64,000 bases of DNA, from NCBI RefSeq assembly GCF_021155765.1, contig NC_060117.1, positions 3,300,001 to 3,364,000 of the forward strand, written 5' to 3'. This document shows, one piece after another, positions 36,601 through 48,695 of this stretch. The notes below the pieces were generated by a model that was given only the letters and a program-made list of their open reading frames with translations, made no database searches and was not told the DNA's origin. Made by a program: the position numbers and the translations under genes. The stretch is from Diprion similis (taxonomy: Eukaryota > Arthropoda > Insecta > Hymenoptera > Diprionidae). The stretch's first letter is position 1. The number at the start of each line of letters is the position of its first letter.

Positions 36601-38985
36601 AAAAACTCTTGCAAAAAATGACTACAAGAAATCCGAATAGAATTATATCTGTAGTAAATTTCATCAGAATTGTATAGTCGACGCTTTTCAATTTGTTGTA
36701 GAAAAATTTTTGATAAAAAATCGTGTTCCGAGTAAAGTAAGAATAATTATAATTATACAGTTACAATCCCTTCATCGAATTTCAAAGCTCACAATCAAAA
36801 TGATACTGTATATTAACACGCATCAAATCCTTTTCAAATCGCATGAAAAACATCTTTCAAAATATAGTAGATTCGTACGATTTTTTCACTCAAATATGGC
36901 TCATAAATTTTCCTAAAACGTGTTTTTTCTATTGTTGTTTTTCAAAATTTTTTTTCAAACGGTATCGCTGAATGAGTAATCAATTTTAAAACAAAAAACC
37001 CCCTAAGTCCAATAAAAGTTTCGGCAAAATCATTAAATTTTGGTAGTTTTTGCGATCTTACACCCTCTAGATCGCAACCACCATCTTGGATTTAGAAACT
37101 CTGATATTCCGTCTTCAGATTTCTGATCGTCGACCCGTAAAAACTCTCGTTTAACGAAATTCAGTCCAAAATATTGAGTGGAAAAAAGTGTTTGGTAGGC
37201 AAAGATGGGGCAAAGTAGGCCCCTTAAGAAAATAATGCCTAAAATCAGAATAAAATGTTTAGTTTTAACACAAACAATTATGTTAAATTATTATATAGCT
37301 TTCTTGAGAAAAATTAATCATAAATTTAAGTTCAGTAAATCATTCGACTTTGACGAGTTGCGAGTAAAAGCACAACCGCAAACTTTTCGCATACTATAAT
37401 CTGTGCAATTACTCGAATAAATGATTTCCGAATAATTCAAATTCAATAAAAAGTTCAGCTGAAGAAATTTTATCCCTTGTTATTTAAAAAAATTTCACGG
37501 GGGGCCCAATTTCCCCCCAATTTTTTTGAGATATCAAGAATTTTAAGGTGCCCACTTTGCCCCACCCTACATAATATACACTGTATTTTAAGAGTTTTTC
37601 CAAGCTTGTGAATATATTCGATATATTCGATGAATAGGATCAAGGTTCTAAAAATAAAAAAAATAAAAAAATTTAAAAAATTAACGTATCTCCGTCGTTT
37701 TCAAAACCACATCGTTCTCATCCCGCAGGGTATAATCCTGTCCTCGTTCTTCTGGGGTTACATAATAACCCAGCTTCCCGGAGGAGTGCTGGCGGACAAA
37801 TTCGGGGGCAAGTACACCCTGGGCCTGGGTATATTTTCGACAGCGGTGTTCACCCTCCTAACGCCGGTGGTGGTCGAGTCCTTCGACGCGACGGGCCTGA
37901 TCGTCCTGCGGTTCCTAATGGGCCTCGGGGAGGGCACGACTTTCCCGGCCGTGAACGTGCTGATAGCCCAATGGGCCCCACCGCACGAGCGTTCGAAAAT
38001 TGGGACAGTCGTAATGACGGGAGCGCAGGTAGGAACCGTCCTTGGAACGGCGCTGTCCGGTGTTCTGATCCAGTATTCGTCTCTGGGCTGGCCGACGGTC
38101 TTTTACGTCTTCGGGGCCTTCGGCGTGCTCTGGTTCTTCGTTTGGCTGCTGCTCTGCTACAGCACGCCCGCGACGCATCCCTTCATTACCGACCGGGAGA
38201 AGCGTTACCTCCACGAGACGATGAACGAGCACACGCACAAGCGCGGCGGGCCAACGCTGTGGGGCCGCATCCTGCGATCGGGTCCGCTGTGGGCCCTGGT
38301 AGCCGGTAAGGTAGGGCACGACTGGGGCTTCTACACGATGGTTACCGACCTCCCACTCTACATGAGCAACGTCCTGAAGTTCTCGATACAGGCTAACGGA
38401 TTCCTCTCGGCGTTGCCGTACGTCGTCATGTGGGTTGCCAGCATCGCCTCGTCATGGCTTGCCGACTGGCTTATAAAGCGAGAAAAAATCGGCATCACGA
38501 ACGTCCGGAAGATTTGCACGACGATCGCCTCCGTCGGGCCAGCCATTTTCATAATCGCCGCTTCCTACGCCGGCTGTGACCGCACCGTCGTCGTGGTCCT
38601 CTTCACCCTCGGTATGGGCCTGATGGGCCCGTTCTACCCTGGCATGATGGTGAACGCGATAGACCTGAGCCCCAACTACTCGGGGACGCTGATGGCCATC
38701 GTCAACGGCATAGGCGCCATTGCTGGCATTCTCGCGCCCTACGCCGTCGGCGTTTTGACGCCAAATCAGACAATCGGCGAATGGAGAGTCGTATTTTGGA
38801 TAACTTTTGTCGTCTTTTTTGTCTCAAATCTCGTTTTCGACATTTGGGCCGACGGCGAGGTTCAACCTTGGAACGATACCACGGAGGAAAACGAACGACA
38901 GGCGAGGAAGGAGATTGAGAGTAAAAATGAACAGGGAGTCGCCAATTATGCCCAGCCGAGAAGCGGAGGCAACGTCGTTACGTGA
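28655..38985 (+). CDS. gene D, SLC17-type MFS transporter (three coding exons, 503 aa)
   Basis: The certain exons are 36165-36394 (donor CAA|GTGAGG) and 37729-38985 (stop TGA). Two first exons fit by phase: 28655-28679 (MIRSWRIC) and 33382-33406 (MFSQIKLF). The first matches the family W-x-x-C pattern better; both recreate Cys at the junction. Exon 2 gives helix 1 (VFAVMGFLAVTNAYTMR) and a long Ser/Asn loop with several sequons (N-D-T, N-T-T, N-S-S) and the usual Cys, ending in FEWSEYTQ instead of YDWDEYTQ. Exon 3 shows ADKFGGKYTLG, RFLMGLGEGTTFPA, GHDWGFYTMVTDLPLYMS and SPNYSGTLMAIVNGIGAIAG. The tail ends NVVT. Exon 3 is visibly more GC-rich than those of F and G. Introns 1 (3-7 kb) and 2 (1.3 kb, with a foldback element) are long. 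D groups with C and A in the late helices and with E in PLYMSNVLKFS. Confidence 0.85.
31760..31800. repeat. (TC)n microsatellite
   Basis: About 20 TC dinucleotides, with one T interruption near the end. Confidence 0.9.
33382..33406 (+). CDS. gene D candidate alternative first exon 1b
   Basis: ATG TTT TCG CAG ATT AAA CTT TTT T is followed by the donor GTAAGT. It is the same 25-nt length and phase and shares the MFS start with F-H, but lacks the Trp and first Cys. A TATAAG lies at 33088-33093, though no well-spaced initiator follows. It may be an alternative promoter product or a chance match. Confidence 0.42.
37198..37567. mobile_element. foldback MITE in intron 2 of gene D
   Basis: The right end reverse complemented begins GGGTGGGGCAAAGTGGGC. 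The left end reads the same apart from a 4-base insertion and a few changes (GATGGGGCAAAGTAGGC), followed on both arms by CCTTAA. TA dinucleotides flank both ends (37196-37197 and 37568-37569). About 370 bp, no transposase. It ends only about 160 bp before exon 3. Confidence 0.58.
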
Positions 38986-41310
38986 ACCGAATTTTTCCGC
39001 GCTCACTTTATTTTATTACAAATCGCTGAAATAACGAGGAAAAACGAAGAATAAATCCTCACCGTCGTTAACTGGTGAAAATAATTTCTACGATTTTTAA
39101 CAAATTTTTTTTTTTTAGGAAAATTGGAACATTCGTACAAATCCGAAAAACAAAAAAAAAATCGTTTTCGTACAAAATAAAATAAATATGCATAGTTTCT
39201 GATATAAACTTTTTTTTACATTTTCATGAAAGCTTCCAATTTTTTCACTAAGAAATCTACAAGCTATTACTATTTTCAAAATAAATTAACAATTCTCTAT
39301 CAAAAACTATACAATTTTGTAAAAATTCGAAGTAGTAGAAATTTTCACCATGGTTGTATGGTTTAAGTTACTCCAATATTTTTTTCAACTTCTCGTCTAA
39401 ACGCATCCGTCGTACTAGTCACTCATACTTGAGAATTTTCTTCGTTTTTCCAATTTCATTTATCGTCGTCGCTGCCCATTTTCGATGTTTGCATAACATG
39501 CATAAAAAACTCGTCGTCGTTCTCGGTTTTCCAACTTTCGTTCGCAATTTTAAACTGATCGGTTTGTTAGGAAAAATTGGCCAATTTTTTGCGAACTGCA
39601 ATGAGCATATTAATCTATATATATATATGTGAAAACTCTGAAGAAGAAAAAAAATAAATAAACAAATTAAACAAATCAACGAAATGAAGTATAACTATTT
39701 GTAAAAAAAATTTCACGGCTCTACGGTTTTTCATGGATTCAGTTTAGTTCGATTACTACAACAGTAATGATTACTAAGTACTAATTACTAAACTAAGAGA
39801 AAAAAACAAAGACAATGATAAAAAAAAATTTGAAACGTTTCTTAAGCAGTGATCGCATGATAATCATGCAAAATGCATCTTGGAAAACTCATCGTCATGC
39901 ACTCTGACCATTATTCTTGTTTTTCTTTTTTTGTAAATATTTAGATCGTATATATATATATGTAGATAGACACAGAATATTAGAATGTAATATAGTGTTT
40001 AAAATTTATTTAAATATGAATGTAAATTAAATAGGTCTATAGACGTTAATATATATATATTACATATGCCTATACCTACTTTAAGAAAGTTTTAATCACT
40101 TTATTTATGTACCGCTAACGAATAAATTTTAATACGTACACTATGAATAAGATTTATGATTTTTAATTGATACATTTAATTGATCCCAAAATTGTTATTC
40201 ATTTGCAAGATTCACCAGAGAGAGAAAAATTCGACAAATTATTAAAAATTGAGCTGAGGTTATCGTTTTAAATGAAAAAACCCTTTATTTTGTGATTTTT
40301 ATGATTGTGAGTTCGGATTTCTTATCGCTTAGTGCGTCAATGCGAAAAATCAAAATCCATCATGAATGTTTATGATTCACTTGATGCTTTTATTGCACCA
40401 GCATAAACTAAAGTATGCGGCAATGTTTACAGACAGTCGCAAGATAATTTAGAGAAGTTCGTCGACACTCAATACAATTTAAGTTAGAAATCTTTGAAGT
40501 CAAGTTTTTTTCCATCACACTTTTAATCTCGGTTTAATAATATACATTTTTTACGTAGAGAAACTAGAATTTCAAAATTCAATTCCGGATCCTCATCTTG
40601 CGAGGAAAAAAAAAATTATACTGCATTATTTTTTCAACTATAATTGAAAGTTGAGTTTGCAAATTATTCTGTTCTTCATCCGCAGTTGTTTTTTTTTTGC
40701 GCAGAATTATTATTTTTCAATTCGCAAAAACTTTCCGAGGGATCCAAATAAGAGATAAATTGGCTATGGATGACTGTAGAGATAAAAAAAAGGAGAAAAA
40801 AAAGATCGTCGCATTGTCAAATGGAGTTTTTTTTTTTTTTTTTTTTGCGCAGAATTATTATTTTTCAATTCGCCAAAACTTTCCGAGGGATCCAAATAAG
40901 AGATAAATTGGCTATGAATGACTGTCGAGATAAAAAAAAAAGGAGAAAAAAAAGGATCGTCACGCTGTCAAATGGAGTTTTTTTTTTTTTTTTCCTTACT
41001 TTGAAAAATAATCACAACGTGATAAAAATTTTCCTAGATTTTAAAGATAACTCGCACATAGAGACGTTGGCGTGTGAATGTATGTATATATGTATATCTA
41101 GATTTATTCGCGGTTAATCCTCGATTTAATACTATATAGATGTTCGGATTCTGCGATAATCTAGTAATTGGTGACAACAAATCATCATACAGCCGAGGTC
41201 AGCAGATCGATAACAAGGAAAACAAAGTTTATCGTAGTTAACAGTATGAGCGTTTCACGAGTATTCTCATTGACTTTGACAAATACACTTTCAATGGATT
41301 ACACAGCGAG
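38986..41310. other. 3' flank of gene D and intergenic sequence before gene E
   Basis: AT-rich, no gene seen. It holds the two-copy 148-bp repeat at 40699-40994 and several short (TA)n tracts. Confidence 0.5.
40699..40994 (+). repeat. two-copy 148-bp tandem duplication
   Basis: The unit from GCGCAGAATTATTATTTTTC to a long poly-T run is repeated at a 148-bp offset (40699 and 40847), with only a few substitutions and homopolymer-length changes. Near-identity indicates a recent event. No coding function; open frames through it are repeat-driven. Confidence 0.85.
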
Positions 41311-41319
41311 TATATAAAG
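41311..41319 (+). promoter_or_regulatory. putative TATA box of gene E
   Basis: TATATAAAG lies about 200 bp upstream of the gene E micro-exon, placing a start site near 41343 and a 5' UTR of roughly 175 nt. I see no canonical initiator at the expected distance, so the box alone supports this. Confidence 0.5.
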
Positions 41320-41519
41320 TCTTTCGGCAACTGTAAAACTTCTTATTCGCGTCCAGATACCAGAGTTCTTAATTAGTCAAGCCCGATTCACCTGAATTTC
41401 AAAATCAAACCTGAATCGTCACTCTTATCAAAGCATTTTTTATTTATTATTATTATTATTATTAGCATTTCAATATCGAGTTAGTTTTTTTCCATTCAAT
41501 AGCGATTCTTTTCGCAACG

Positions 41520-44500
41520 ATGCTGTCATTTTGGAGAAAACTCAGTACGTATAGTACATAAATATATTCGTCGGTGTCATTTTGTTAGAAAAAAGAAAAA
41601 AACACAAAATATAATTAATTGAAAACAAAAAAAAAATTCCAACAATTCTTTTAATCAATTTTTCCTGAAGTTTTAGGAACAACTTCAAACCTGCAACAAG
41701 AAAACAAAACCTGACACAAACGATATCAGATTCAATTTCTTTCATTATCATTTTCCTCTTCGTGTGTGTATTTTGCTTCCGTTCCTAGGACTGAATTGTT
41801 GTTTTTTCTTTTGTCCTCTTATTTTTATCAGAATTTTTTTCATCAATGCGAAAAAAAAGACGAAAAAATAAACAAAATTGAACTGACGCGTATACGATAG
41901 ATTTTTTCGAAAAAGTGTGACAAATATGGCAAAAAATACGAGGAAATAAAAAAAAAAGAAGGAACACGGTTTCTCTTTTATTTTTTCGGATTAAGGTCAA
42001 CGGAAACGCGGAAGATAAAATTGGAATCAACGCGTTGCACCTGCTTTTTTCGTATTTAATTGACAATCGGAACAGATAATAAATTAAAATGTGTGCTGAT
42101 ATAAATAAAATAATAATGTGTAATGATGTCGAAATCGTATAAATTAAAAACAAAGCAACTGGCATTAAATTACTAGAGTGAATGTGTCGATTGAAAAACG
42201 AACGACTCGTTGAATTTCAAATTTTGCGAAAAACGAAAATAAAACCATTGATACGTAATAATTTAAAAAAAAAAAAGAAAAAAATAAATAAAATAAGAAG
42301 GACAAAAAATAACCCAAGGAAAAATCATCGGTTATTTATTTTTTACCTTCTTTGGATTCATAAGTTGGTATTCTTATTCTTCAGATGGTAAATTACAGCA
42401 GCGATGGATAATGGCAGTGATGGCATGCTTGGCCTTAACGAACGCTTACACAATGAGAATAAGCCTGTCACTGGCGATAACGGAAATGGTCGCAAGCAAG
42501 GAATCGTCATCGAACGATACAAGTTCAGACGATACTTGTTCATCGATTGCAGATTCCACCTCTTCGAGCACCAGCAACGGTGGCACTTACGAATGGGATG
42601 AATATACGCAGGTTATAAATTATAATTTTCATAATCAATCACCTTGAATTCGAGTTCGAGATGTTTTTTTTGTTTGTGATTTCATGGACGGAAAACTACG
42701 TTATTGCTTGAAAATAAAAAAAAATAAAAATTCGATAAATTTCAATAGTTCGAAAAAAAACACAAAAAAAAAAAAACGGTACAATACTGTAAATAATTTA
42801 TTCCAAAACTTCAGCGACGTTCTTTACTTCTGACAGTTATCATTACTGTAGGATGCTTCCGAGTAAGCACCGCAGTATGTTGGGTTGCCTACTACCGAGG
42901 GGAACAAACATCGATACGAGTTATCGGTATCGAACTAGAACTGGCCGTTTTGCCGAGTTGTGTGGATTTGGCCGAGCAGTTGTTTCGTTGTTTATAACAT
43001 AATATAATATGCTGAAGCAAGCAGTGATTGCGTTCTGGAGTCACGTGGAGTGATACGACTCGATTTAAATTGACTAAAGTAAGATTGACTCGGTAGGTCT
43101 GCTGTTTTACCGATATTTGTCCGCCTCAGTGGTAGGCAATCCAACATACTGAGGTCCTTACTCGGAAACACCCTGTACTCATCGGAATACGGTTTAATTC
43201 AATAAAAATCGGAGGATGATAGATTCTGCTACAGAAATGAGTTGTACAGGTCAAATGTTCTACAGACTCGTTTCTACTGAAATATTTTTCTAACGAGTAA
43301 TTTAATTTTCTAAAAAATGGGGATTCAAGATTCACACTAGATATAATCCCGAATGAATTATTCTACGGAATATTATTATTCTACAAAATATTTTTTTAAA
43401 GGAAAATTCTTCGACAGAATATTTTGCTACAGCTCATTTTTCAACACAAATTTAACTACAGATTGTGTTTGGCACAACATACGTTCAGAGCAGTCATCGA
43501 ATCGGCAAAATCATACATTCAATCGTCAATTTCGTACATTTTTATCTGATTTCATTTAATATAATTGATTTAAATTTAAATTATTTGTGTTAAATTTATG
43601 TGTGTGCGTGTGTTGTGTCGAACGTGTGTTATGTTGGATCTGTGAAACTGAAAAACTATTCTGTAGAAAAATTTCCTTTAGAATAATTCATGCAGAATTA
43701 TTTCTCATGTGAATCTTAAATTAGCCATTTCTGTAGAAAAATATTCACTAAAAAAAATATTTCTGTAGAAACGAGTATGTACAACATTTGCCCTGTAGAA
43801 CTAATACCTATATAATCGATCCTATTCCATTACGTAACAGTAGGGTGGTGCAAAAAAACTGACTACTTTTTTTTTTTCTAGTCTCGTGTGACAAAATGTT
43901 AGTTTTTGATGTTTTAAGAGCCCAATCCAAAGGACAGCTCAAAAAAAAATTTAAGAGGACGCGCCAAATTTTTTAAAACGTCAAAAATCGTCAACAAATT
44001 AAATTAAAAAAATTATATTTTCAGTATTTTATTTGATTTTCAATTCATGTCGTGGTGTATTGTTATCGATTCTTTCTTACTAAATTAAAGAAAAAAAATT
44101 TGTGAAATTTTAATATGAATATTAAAAGTTCGCTCGAAAGATCTAAAGAAATGCACCAAAAAATTGAAAAAAAATTATGAGCGACCTTTCAAAATTCAAA
44201 TTTTGAACTGAAACTTCCGGAAACTTATTTTTTTTTTTGTCTATAAAATTATACCGTAACGAGAAGAAAAATTGAAGAAAAAAAAAATCGATTTTTGACG
44301 ATTTCTGAAGTTTCAAAAAACGTGGAGCGACCTCTTAAAAAATTTTTTTGAACTGTCCTTTGGAGTGGGCTCTTAAAACATCAAAAACTAACATTTTGTC
44401 ACACAACACTCGAAAAAAAAAAAAAAAAAGTAGTCGGTTTTTTTGTGCCACCCTAACCTAACAATGTAAGCACATTATCTTGTAATTCGAAAGAATATCA

Positions 44501-45814
44501 CTAGAATTTTCCAGTGAATTTTGCAGATTTCTAATGATTTACGACACTTTTCAGGGAGTGATCCTGTCGAGTTTCTTTTGGGGCTACATAGTGACCCAAA
44601 TACCGGGAGGAATCCTGGCGGACAAATTCGGCGGCAAGTACACCCTGGGTCTTGGAATCCTGTCGACAGCGATATTCACCCTTCTGACACCAGTGGTGGT
44701 CGAGACATTCGACTCGACGGGTCTGATAGTCTTGCGAGTCCTGATGGGACTCGGCGAAGGAACGACATTCCCAGCCCTGAACGCGCTCATAGCCCAATGG
44801 TCACCGCCGCAGGAAAGGTCGAAGATCGGGACGCTCGTGATAACGGGAACGCAGGTTGGAACCATACTCGGAAACGCGGTTTCCGGTGTGCTGATAGAGT
44901 ACTCATCGATCGGGTGGCCAGTCGTCTTCTACGTCTTCGGGGGCCTCAGCGTTCTGTGGTTCGTGGTCTGGACGCTGCTCTGCTTCAGCGGTCCGGACAC
45001 GCATCCGTTCATAAGTGACGCCGAACGGAAGTACATCTTGGACTCGATGAACGAGCAAACGCGAAAGCACACTGGGCCCATTCCGTGGCGCCACATGGCC
45101 ACCTCTGCTCCGCTGTGGGCCCTCCTAGTCGGTAAGTTCGGGCACGACTGGGGCTTCTTCACGATGGTTACCGACCTCCCACTCTACATGAGTAACGTCC
45201 TGAAGTTCTCCATATCCTCCAACGGTTTCCTGACCGCTTTGCCATACGTGGCGATGTGGATCCTGAGCAATTTGTCCTCCGTCCTTGCCGACTGGCTTAT
45301 AAAACGTGGAAAGATGTCGACCACCAACGTCCGCAAGGCTTTCACCACAGCCGGCTCCGTCGGACCAGCGATTTTCCTCGTAGCGGCGTCATACGCCGGA
45401 TGCGACCGCGTCCTCGTCGTCACTCTTTTCGTCATTGGAATGGGACTGATGGGACCATTCTACCCAGGCCTTATGGTCAACGGTGTTGACCTCAGTCCCA
45501 ACTTCTCCGGGACCATGATGGCCATGATGACTGCGGTTGGTGCCGTCGACGGAATGCTGGCGCCATACTTGATTGGCATACTCACTCCAAATCAGACGAT
45601 CGCCGAGTGGAGAACCGTATTCTGGATCACCTTCGTCGTGCTGTTGGTCGCCAACCTCGTCGTACTGTTCTGGGTAGACGGTGAGGTCCAGTACTGGAAT
45701 GACCTCGAAAACCATAGCCAAGATCGCAAGGACTTTGATCACGAATCGACTCCCAGTGAACGAAACGTGAGTCTGGAGAGCAAGGCTGCTCAAAATCATT
45801 TCGAGGTGAAATGA
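41520..45814 (+). CDS. gene E, SLC17-type MFS transporter (three coding exons, 503 aa)
   Basis: Exons are 41520-41544 (MLSFWRKL, donor GTACGT), 42385-42611 and 44555-45814 (stop TGA). At the first junction A plus AT gives Asn rather than the family Cys. The micro-exon is otherwise close to gene B's MLSFWKAC. The donor of exon 2 (CAG|GTTATA) is weak. Exon 2 encodes helix 1 (IMAVMACLALTNAYTMR) and a Ser-rich loop with an N-D-T sequon and Cys, ending YEWDEYTQ. Exon 3 shows ADKFGGKYTLG, RVLMGLGEGTTFPA, GHDWGFFTMVTDLPLYMS, and in the late helices SPNFSGTMMAMMTAVGAVDG. Here the Asn-Gly of A-D is replaced by Thr-Ala, and an Asp sits in the following helix. The tail ends FEVK. It is the first member of the E-F-G subgroup and shares 3'-flank similarity with F. 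Intron 2 is almost entirely made of three foldback elements. Confidence 0.85.
42850..43175. mobile_element. MITE with ~50-bp terminal inverted repeats in intron 2 of gene E
   Basis: The left end (42850-42900) reads AGGATGCTTCCGAGTAAG, then CAGTATGTTGGGTTGCCTAC. The reverse complement of the right end (43123-43175) reads AGGGTGTTTCCGAGTAAG, then CAGTATGTTGGATTGCCTAC. Arms are about 50 bp with few mismatches; the unique interior is about 220 bp with no open frame. TA lies next to both ends. Confidence 0.75.
43241..43801. mobile_element. foldback element in intron 2 of gene E
   Basis: The left arm GTTGTACAGGTCAAATGTTC and the reverse-complemented right arm GTTCTACAGGGCAAATGTTG match, and both continue with ACTCGTTTCTAC and GAAATATTTTT. 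Many short CTACAGAA/TTCTGTAG motifs recur inside both arms. No transposase; no clear target duplication. Confidence 0.6.
43843..44453. mobile_element. foldback MITE with long inverted repeats and TA flanks in intron 2 of gene E
   Basis: The left end starts GGGTGGTGCAAAAAAACTGA; the right end reverse complemented starts GGGTGGCACAAAAAAACCGA. Arms of about 130 bp share GTGTGACAAAATGTTAGTTT and TGATGTTTTAAGAGCCCA. TA occurs immediately outside both ends (43841-43842, 44454-44455), fitting a Tc1/mariner-type insertion. It ends about 100 bp before exon 3. Confidence 0.8.
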
Positions 45815-48334
45815 TTCGTTTTTAAAGTCCATTGGACCGAGTTTTTTGAGCTGACTCTCCGGTACCATATGGCAAAATGTGATACCGACGTCACTTATCA
45901 TCCGTAAAATCAAAGGCACTGTTGGTTGTTGTTCTGAATTTTGAACCGCTGTCTTCAGATCTACTACAAAAACCGCAGACGCTGTTCAAGAACTAAATTT
46001 TTTTTTTTCTTTCTTGTCATAGGAAAACGGCTAGTGATCGATTCCATATGTCGTCGTAGACTTCAGGTTATACTTTGTTGCTTAGATTAAATCAAAAAAA
46101 TTACCACCAGTTTAAACAGTGGCGTGAAAATGGAACGTAATCGTTTTGCGTATAGAAAAATCTCATTATTTTAATTCTAAGGTGTACTTTGTGATAGTTC
46201 ATTAAGACGTTGTAAAATGATCTTCGATATCGAACACATATACACATTTCCATTGATCCTTAATATCTAATACACCAGATACGAAAATGAACGCAGTTCA
46301 CTGATCATATCAAAATTACCATTCAATTTTTTGCCCCCCTTCATTCTTTATTCTTTTTATTACATCAGCTAATTTACTCAGGAATGTTATTGAAGTTCTG
46401 GAGAGATTTCCAATCCAGGTTTAAAATGTTCACGCTACGTACATTCGGAAGATAGTGTATCTTCGCATGAATTTGTAAAAAAGTAAAAAAAAAAGATAAT
46501 GAAAAAAAATTATGAGTCAACGATAAGAAGAATTTCCAATTGTTATGATAAATTATTAAACTTGTTCACAGCTGCATTTGAAGCACACACACACACAAAC
46601 AGATAATAATAAATGCTTCAAACAATGTCGTCGTTGCTTCCGCTCATTTGGCGAGTTGATTAGATAGTAACGAGGCAAAATCCAGGCCCGTAATTGCAAA
46701 ATACGAACTAATTGCCAGTAAAATTTAACGAAATTATTTTTATGTAGATTACGCATGGAGATTACTGGCTGATAATAAAAGAACTTTTTTTCTACTGATA
46801 TTTGCGAGGACTTTTGATAATTATCCGCAAAATCATTCAATTCAATGGGAAAAATAAATCGTTGATAATTTGATGAAAAGCAAAAAAGCTTTTTGTGCGA
46901 TAAAATTTTACCACAATTTGACGATCTGACGAATATTTTCCTTCTCAACATTCGAGGACGATGCAATGTTTAAGAAATAATAATTTCGATTTTTAATATT
47001 TATCTGTTATCGTAATTATAGTCACTGAATTTTGCAATTTGACTATTTTCGCGGGTCAATTAATTACAGTTGAAACGAGTTACTTATGATGAAAAATTTT
47101 GGGATTTGGAATTCGGTCCGAATACCAAGTTTAGATACGCTTGGATTTCCGAATGCGTTTCAGGAATGAAGGCTGACATTTTTGATGCCAGACCGACACA
47201 AATCTCATACAATATAAGTCAAGTAGCGTAACAGATTATCTTCAAGCTGGGTAAACGGTGATTAATCGTCGACAAGCTTCGCGGTGTTGATTTGATCTGG
47301 ATAATAAATTTATCATTGTTATTTCTGCCGGATAATGAAGGAAGATAGTGATAATCTCACGTGTCCGATTCATCTCGTGATTTTATTACAAATTTATCTG
47401 TTTTTAAGATCATATATTACGTAGCTTTACCAATATCTTAAGATAAATCGTTTTAATAATTTTCGATCTCAATTACGTCGCATTCCTATCGATCGTTAAA
47501 ATCGAATATCGCACGAGCCAAAGGAAGTGATTTGGCACGTTTCAGTTCACATTGGCAAAAATGTTAAAAAATTTTTTCATCGATATCTCGCCTTGATAAA
47601 AAAAAGTTCTCGAAATTTCACTGGAAACATATAAACTTAGTCTAAAAAAATCTTTAAAAAAAATTTGTTACTACCTGCTTTTCGCTCGAATTTCTTCATC
47701 TTATTTTAGATTCTCAACTCGGATGTAACATTTTTTACATCGTGATGATCAGCAGGAAAGTCACATTCACGTGTCAACATATCGGAAACGGGAAAATCCA
47801 GAAAACGTAAATAACCAGACTCCCATAAATAGAATGACAATACGACAAAAGATTATCCAATTTACAAACGCACTCTTGAATACTAGGAAGCACCGTGAGT
47901 ATTACAAAAGCGATTGCATCGCGTCAATTTTACATTATGCTCACTATGACGTTGATCTTATTACATGATCAATGAAAACAAACATCGAGCTCTTGAAATG
48001 AAACAAAGTTCGTCAATAGTTTATACAATAATTTATTGAATCATAAACTGTCACAGAGTACTTAATGACAAAATTCAACGTTCCTGACGAATGAAATAAG
48101 CGTACCTACTCTGCGTCTTTCATCGGGTACTAAAGTAAAATTGAAAAAGTCAAATGGAAGAAGAAAAAAAGAGAAAAAATAATTAAATATTCAAAAAATT
48201 TTTCAGATCAATTCCTAAATTTTCCTCAACTTTTTCATTTCCTTTTTTCTTATTGATAAATCGATTACCTAGTTCTCCCACTGCAAGCCTCTGACAAGAT
48301 GCACATGCTGAGTAAGTGTTATGTATTACCAAGT
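45815..48334. other. 3' flank of gene E and E-F intergenic sequence
   Basis: Two parts are recognisably related to the F-G and G-H intervals. The first 200 bp after the stop (GGCAAAATGTGATACCGAC, and CCGTCTTCAGATCTACTACA) resembles the gene F 3' flank. Positions 47225-47410 (ATTTGATCTGGATAA, GATAATCTCACGTG, ATTACAAATTTATCTG) resemble 54660-54820. So E-F is an older, diverged copy of the same duplication unit. No gene seen. Confidence 0.55.
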
Positions 48335-48405
48335 TGGTGGGGGAGTCGAAATCCCACTCGAGGTTCGAGAGTGGGATGGGTTTTCTGCTCTTAAGGGGAT
48401 ATAAC
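48335..48405 (+). promoter_or_regulatory. putative promoter module of gene F: palindrome plus TATAAC
   Basis: The sequence TTGGTGGGGGAGTCGAA is followed by an inverted repeat, ATCCCACTCGA (48351-48361) and TCGAGAGTGGGAT (48365-48377), and about 22 bp later by GGATATAACTCATCGCG. The same order recurs before G and H. About 100 bp downstream a second inverted repeat, GTCTG (48480-48484) with CAGAC (48499-48503), brackets TTCAAACG. F alone also has TATATATT at 48508-48515, which could be a second TATA box. Confidence 0.42.
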
Positions 48406-48695
48406 TCATCGCGAAGAACGTTGTGAACGCTATTTACGCGTAGGCAAGTTAATTTTCAAATTGCTCTTAAGTAGAATCGGTCTGATCTTCAAACGGTGCA
48501 GACTGACTATATATTCTCCGGGTAGATTGAATTGAAAAAAGTTCACCTTCTCTTTAATCCATTTCCAATTTTCTCCCACGTGGATCATCGAACCAAAAAA
48601 TCCCCGACGGATGTCTGCTTGATTTTTTTTTTCCTTCCATTTTTCCCTTTTCATTTTCCTTATTCATCGAAACTTCATCGCCGAATATTACAAGG

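Noticed and set aside
39684..39702. ATG-AAG-TAT-AAC-TAT-TT followed by GTAAAA as a first exon of gene E
   Set aside because: Wrong phase and weak donor. The 41520-41544 candidate fits length, phase and sequence (MLSFW) far better.
48336..48390. tRNA-like T-arm (GGTTCGAGAGTGGG) upstream of gene F
   Set aside because: No acceptor or anticodon arms can be drawn around it, and the G and H copies change the TTC to CTC. The inverted-repeat promoter element explains the sequence.
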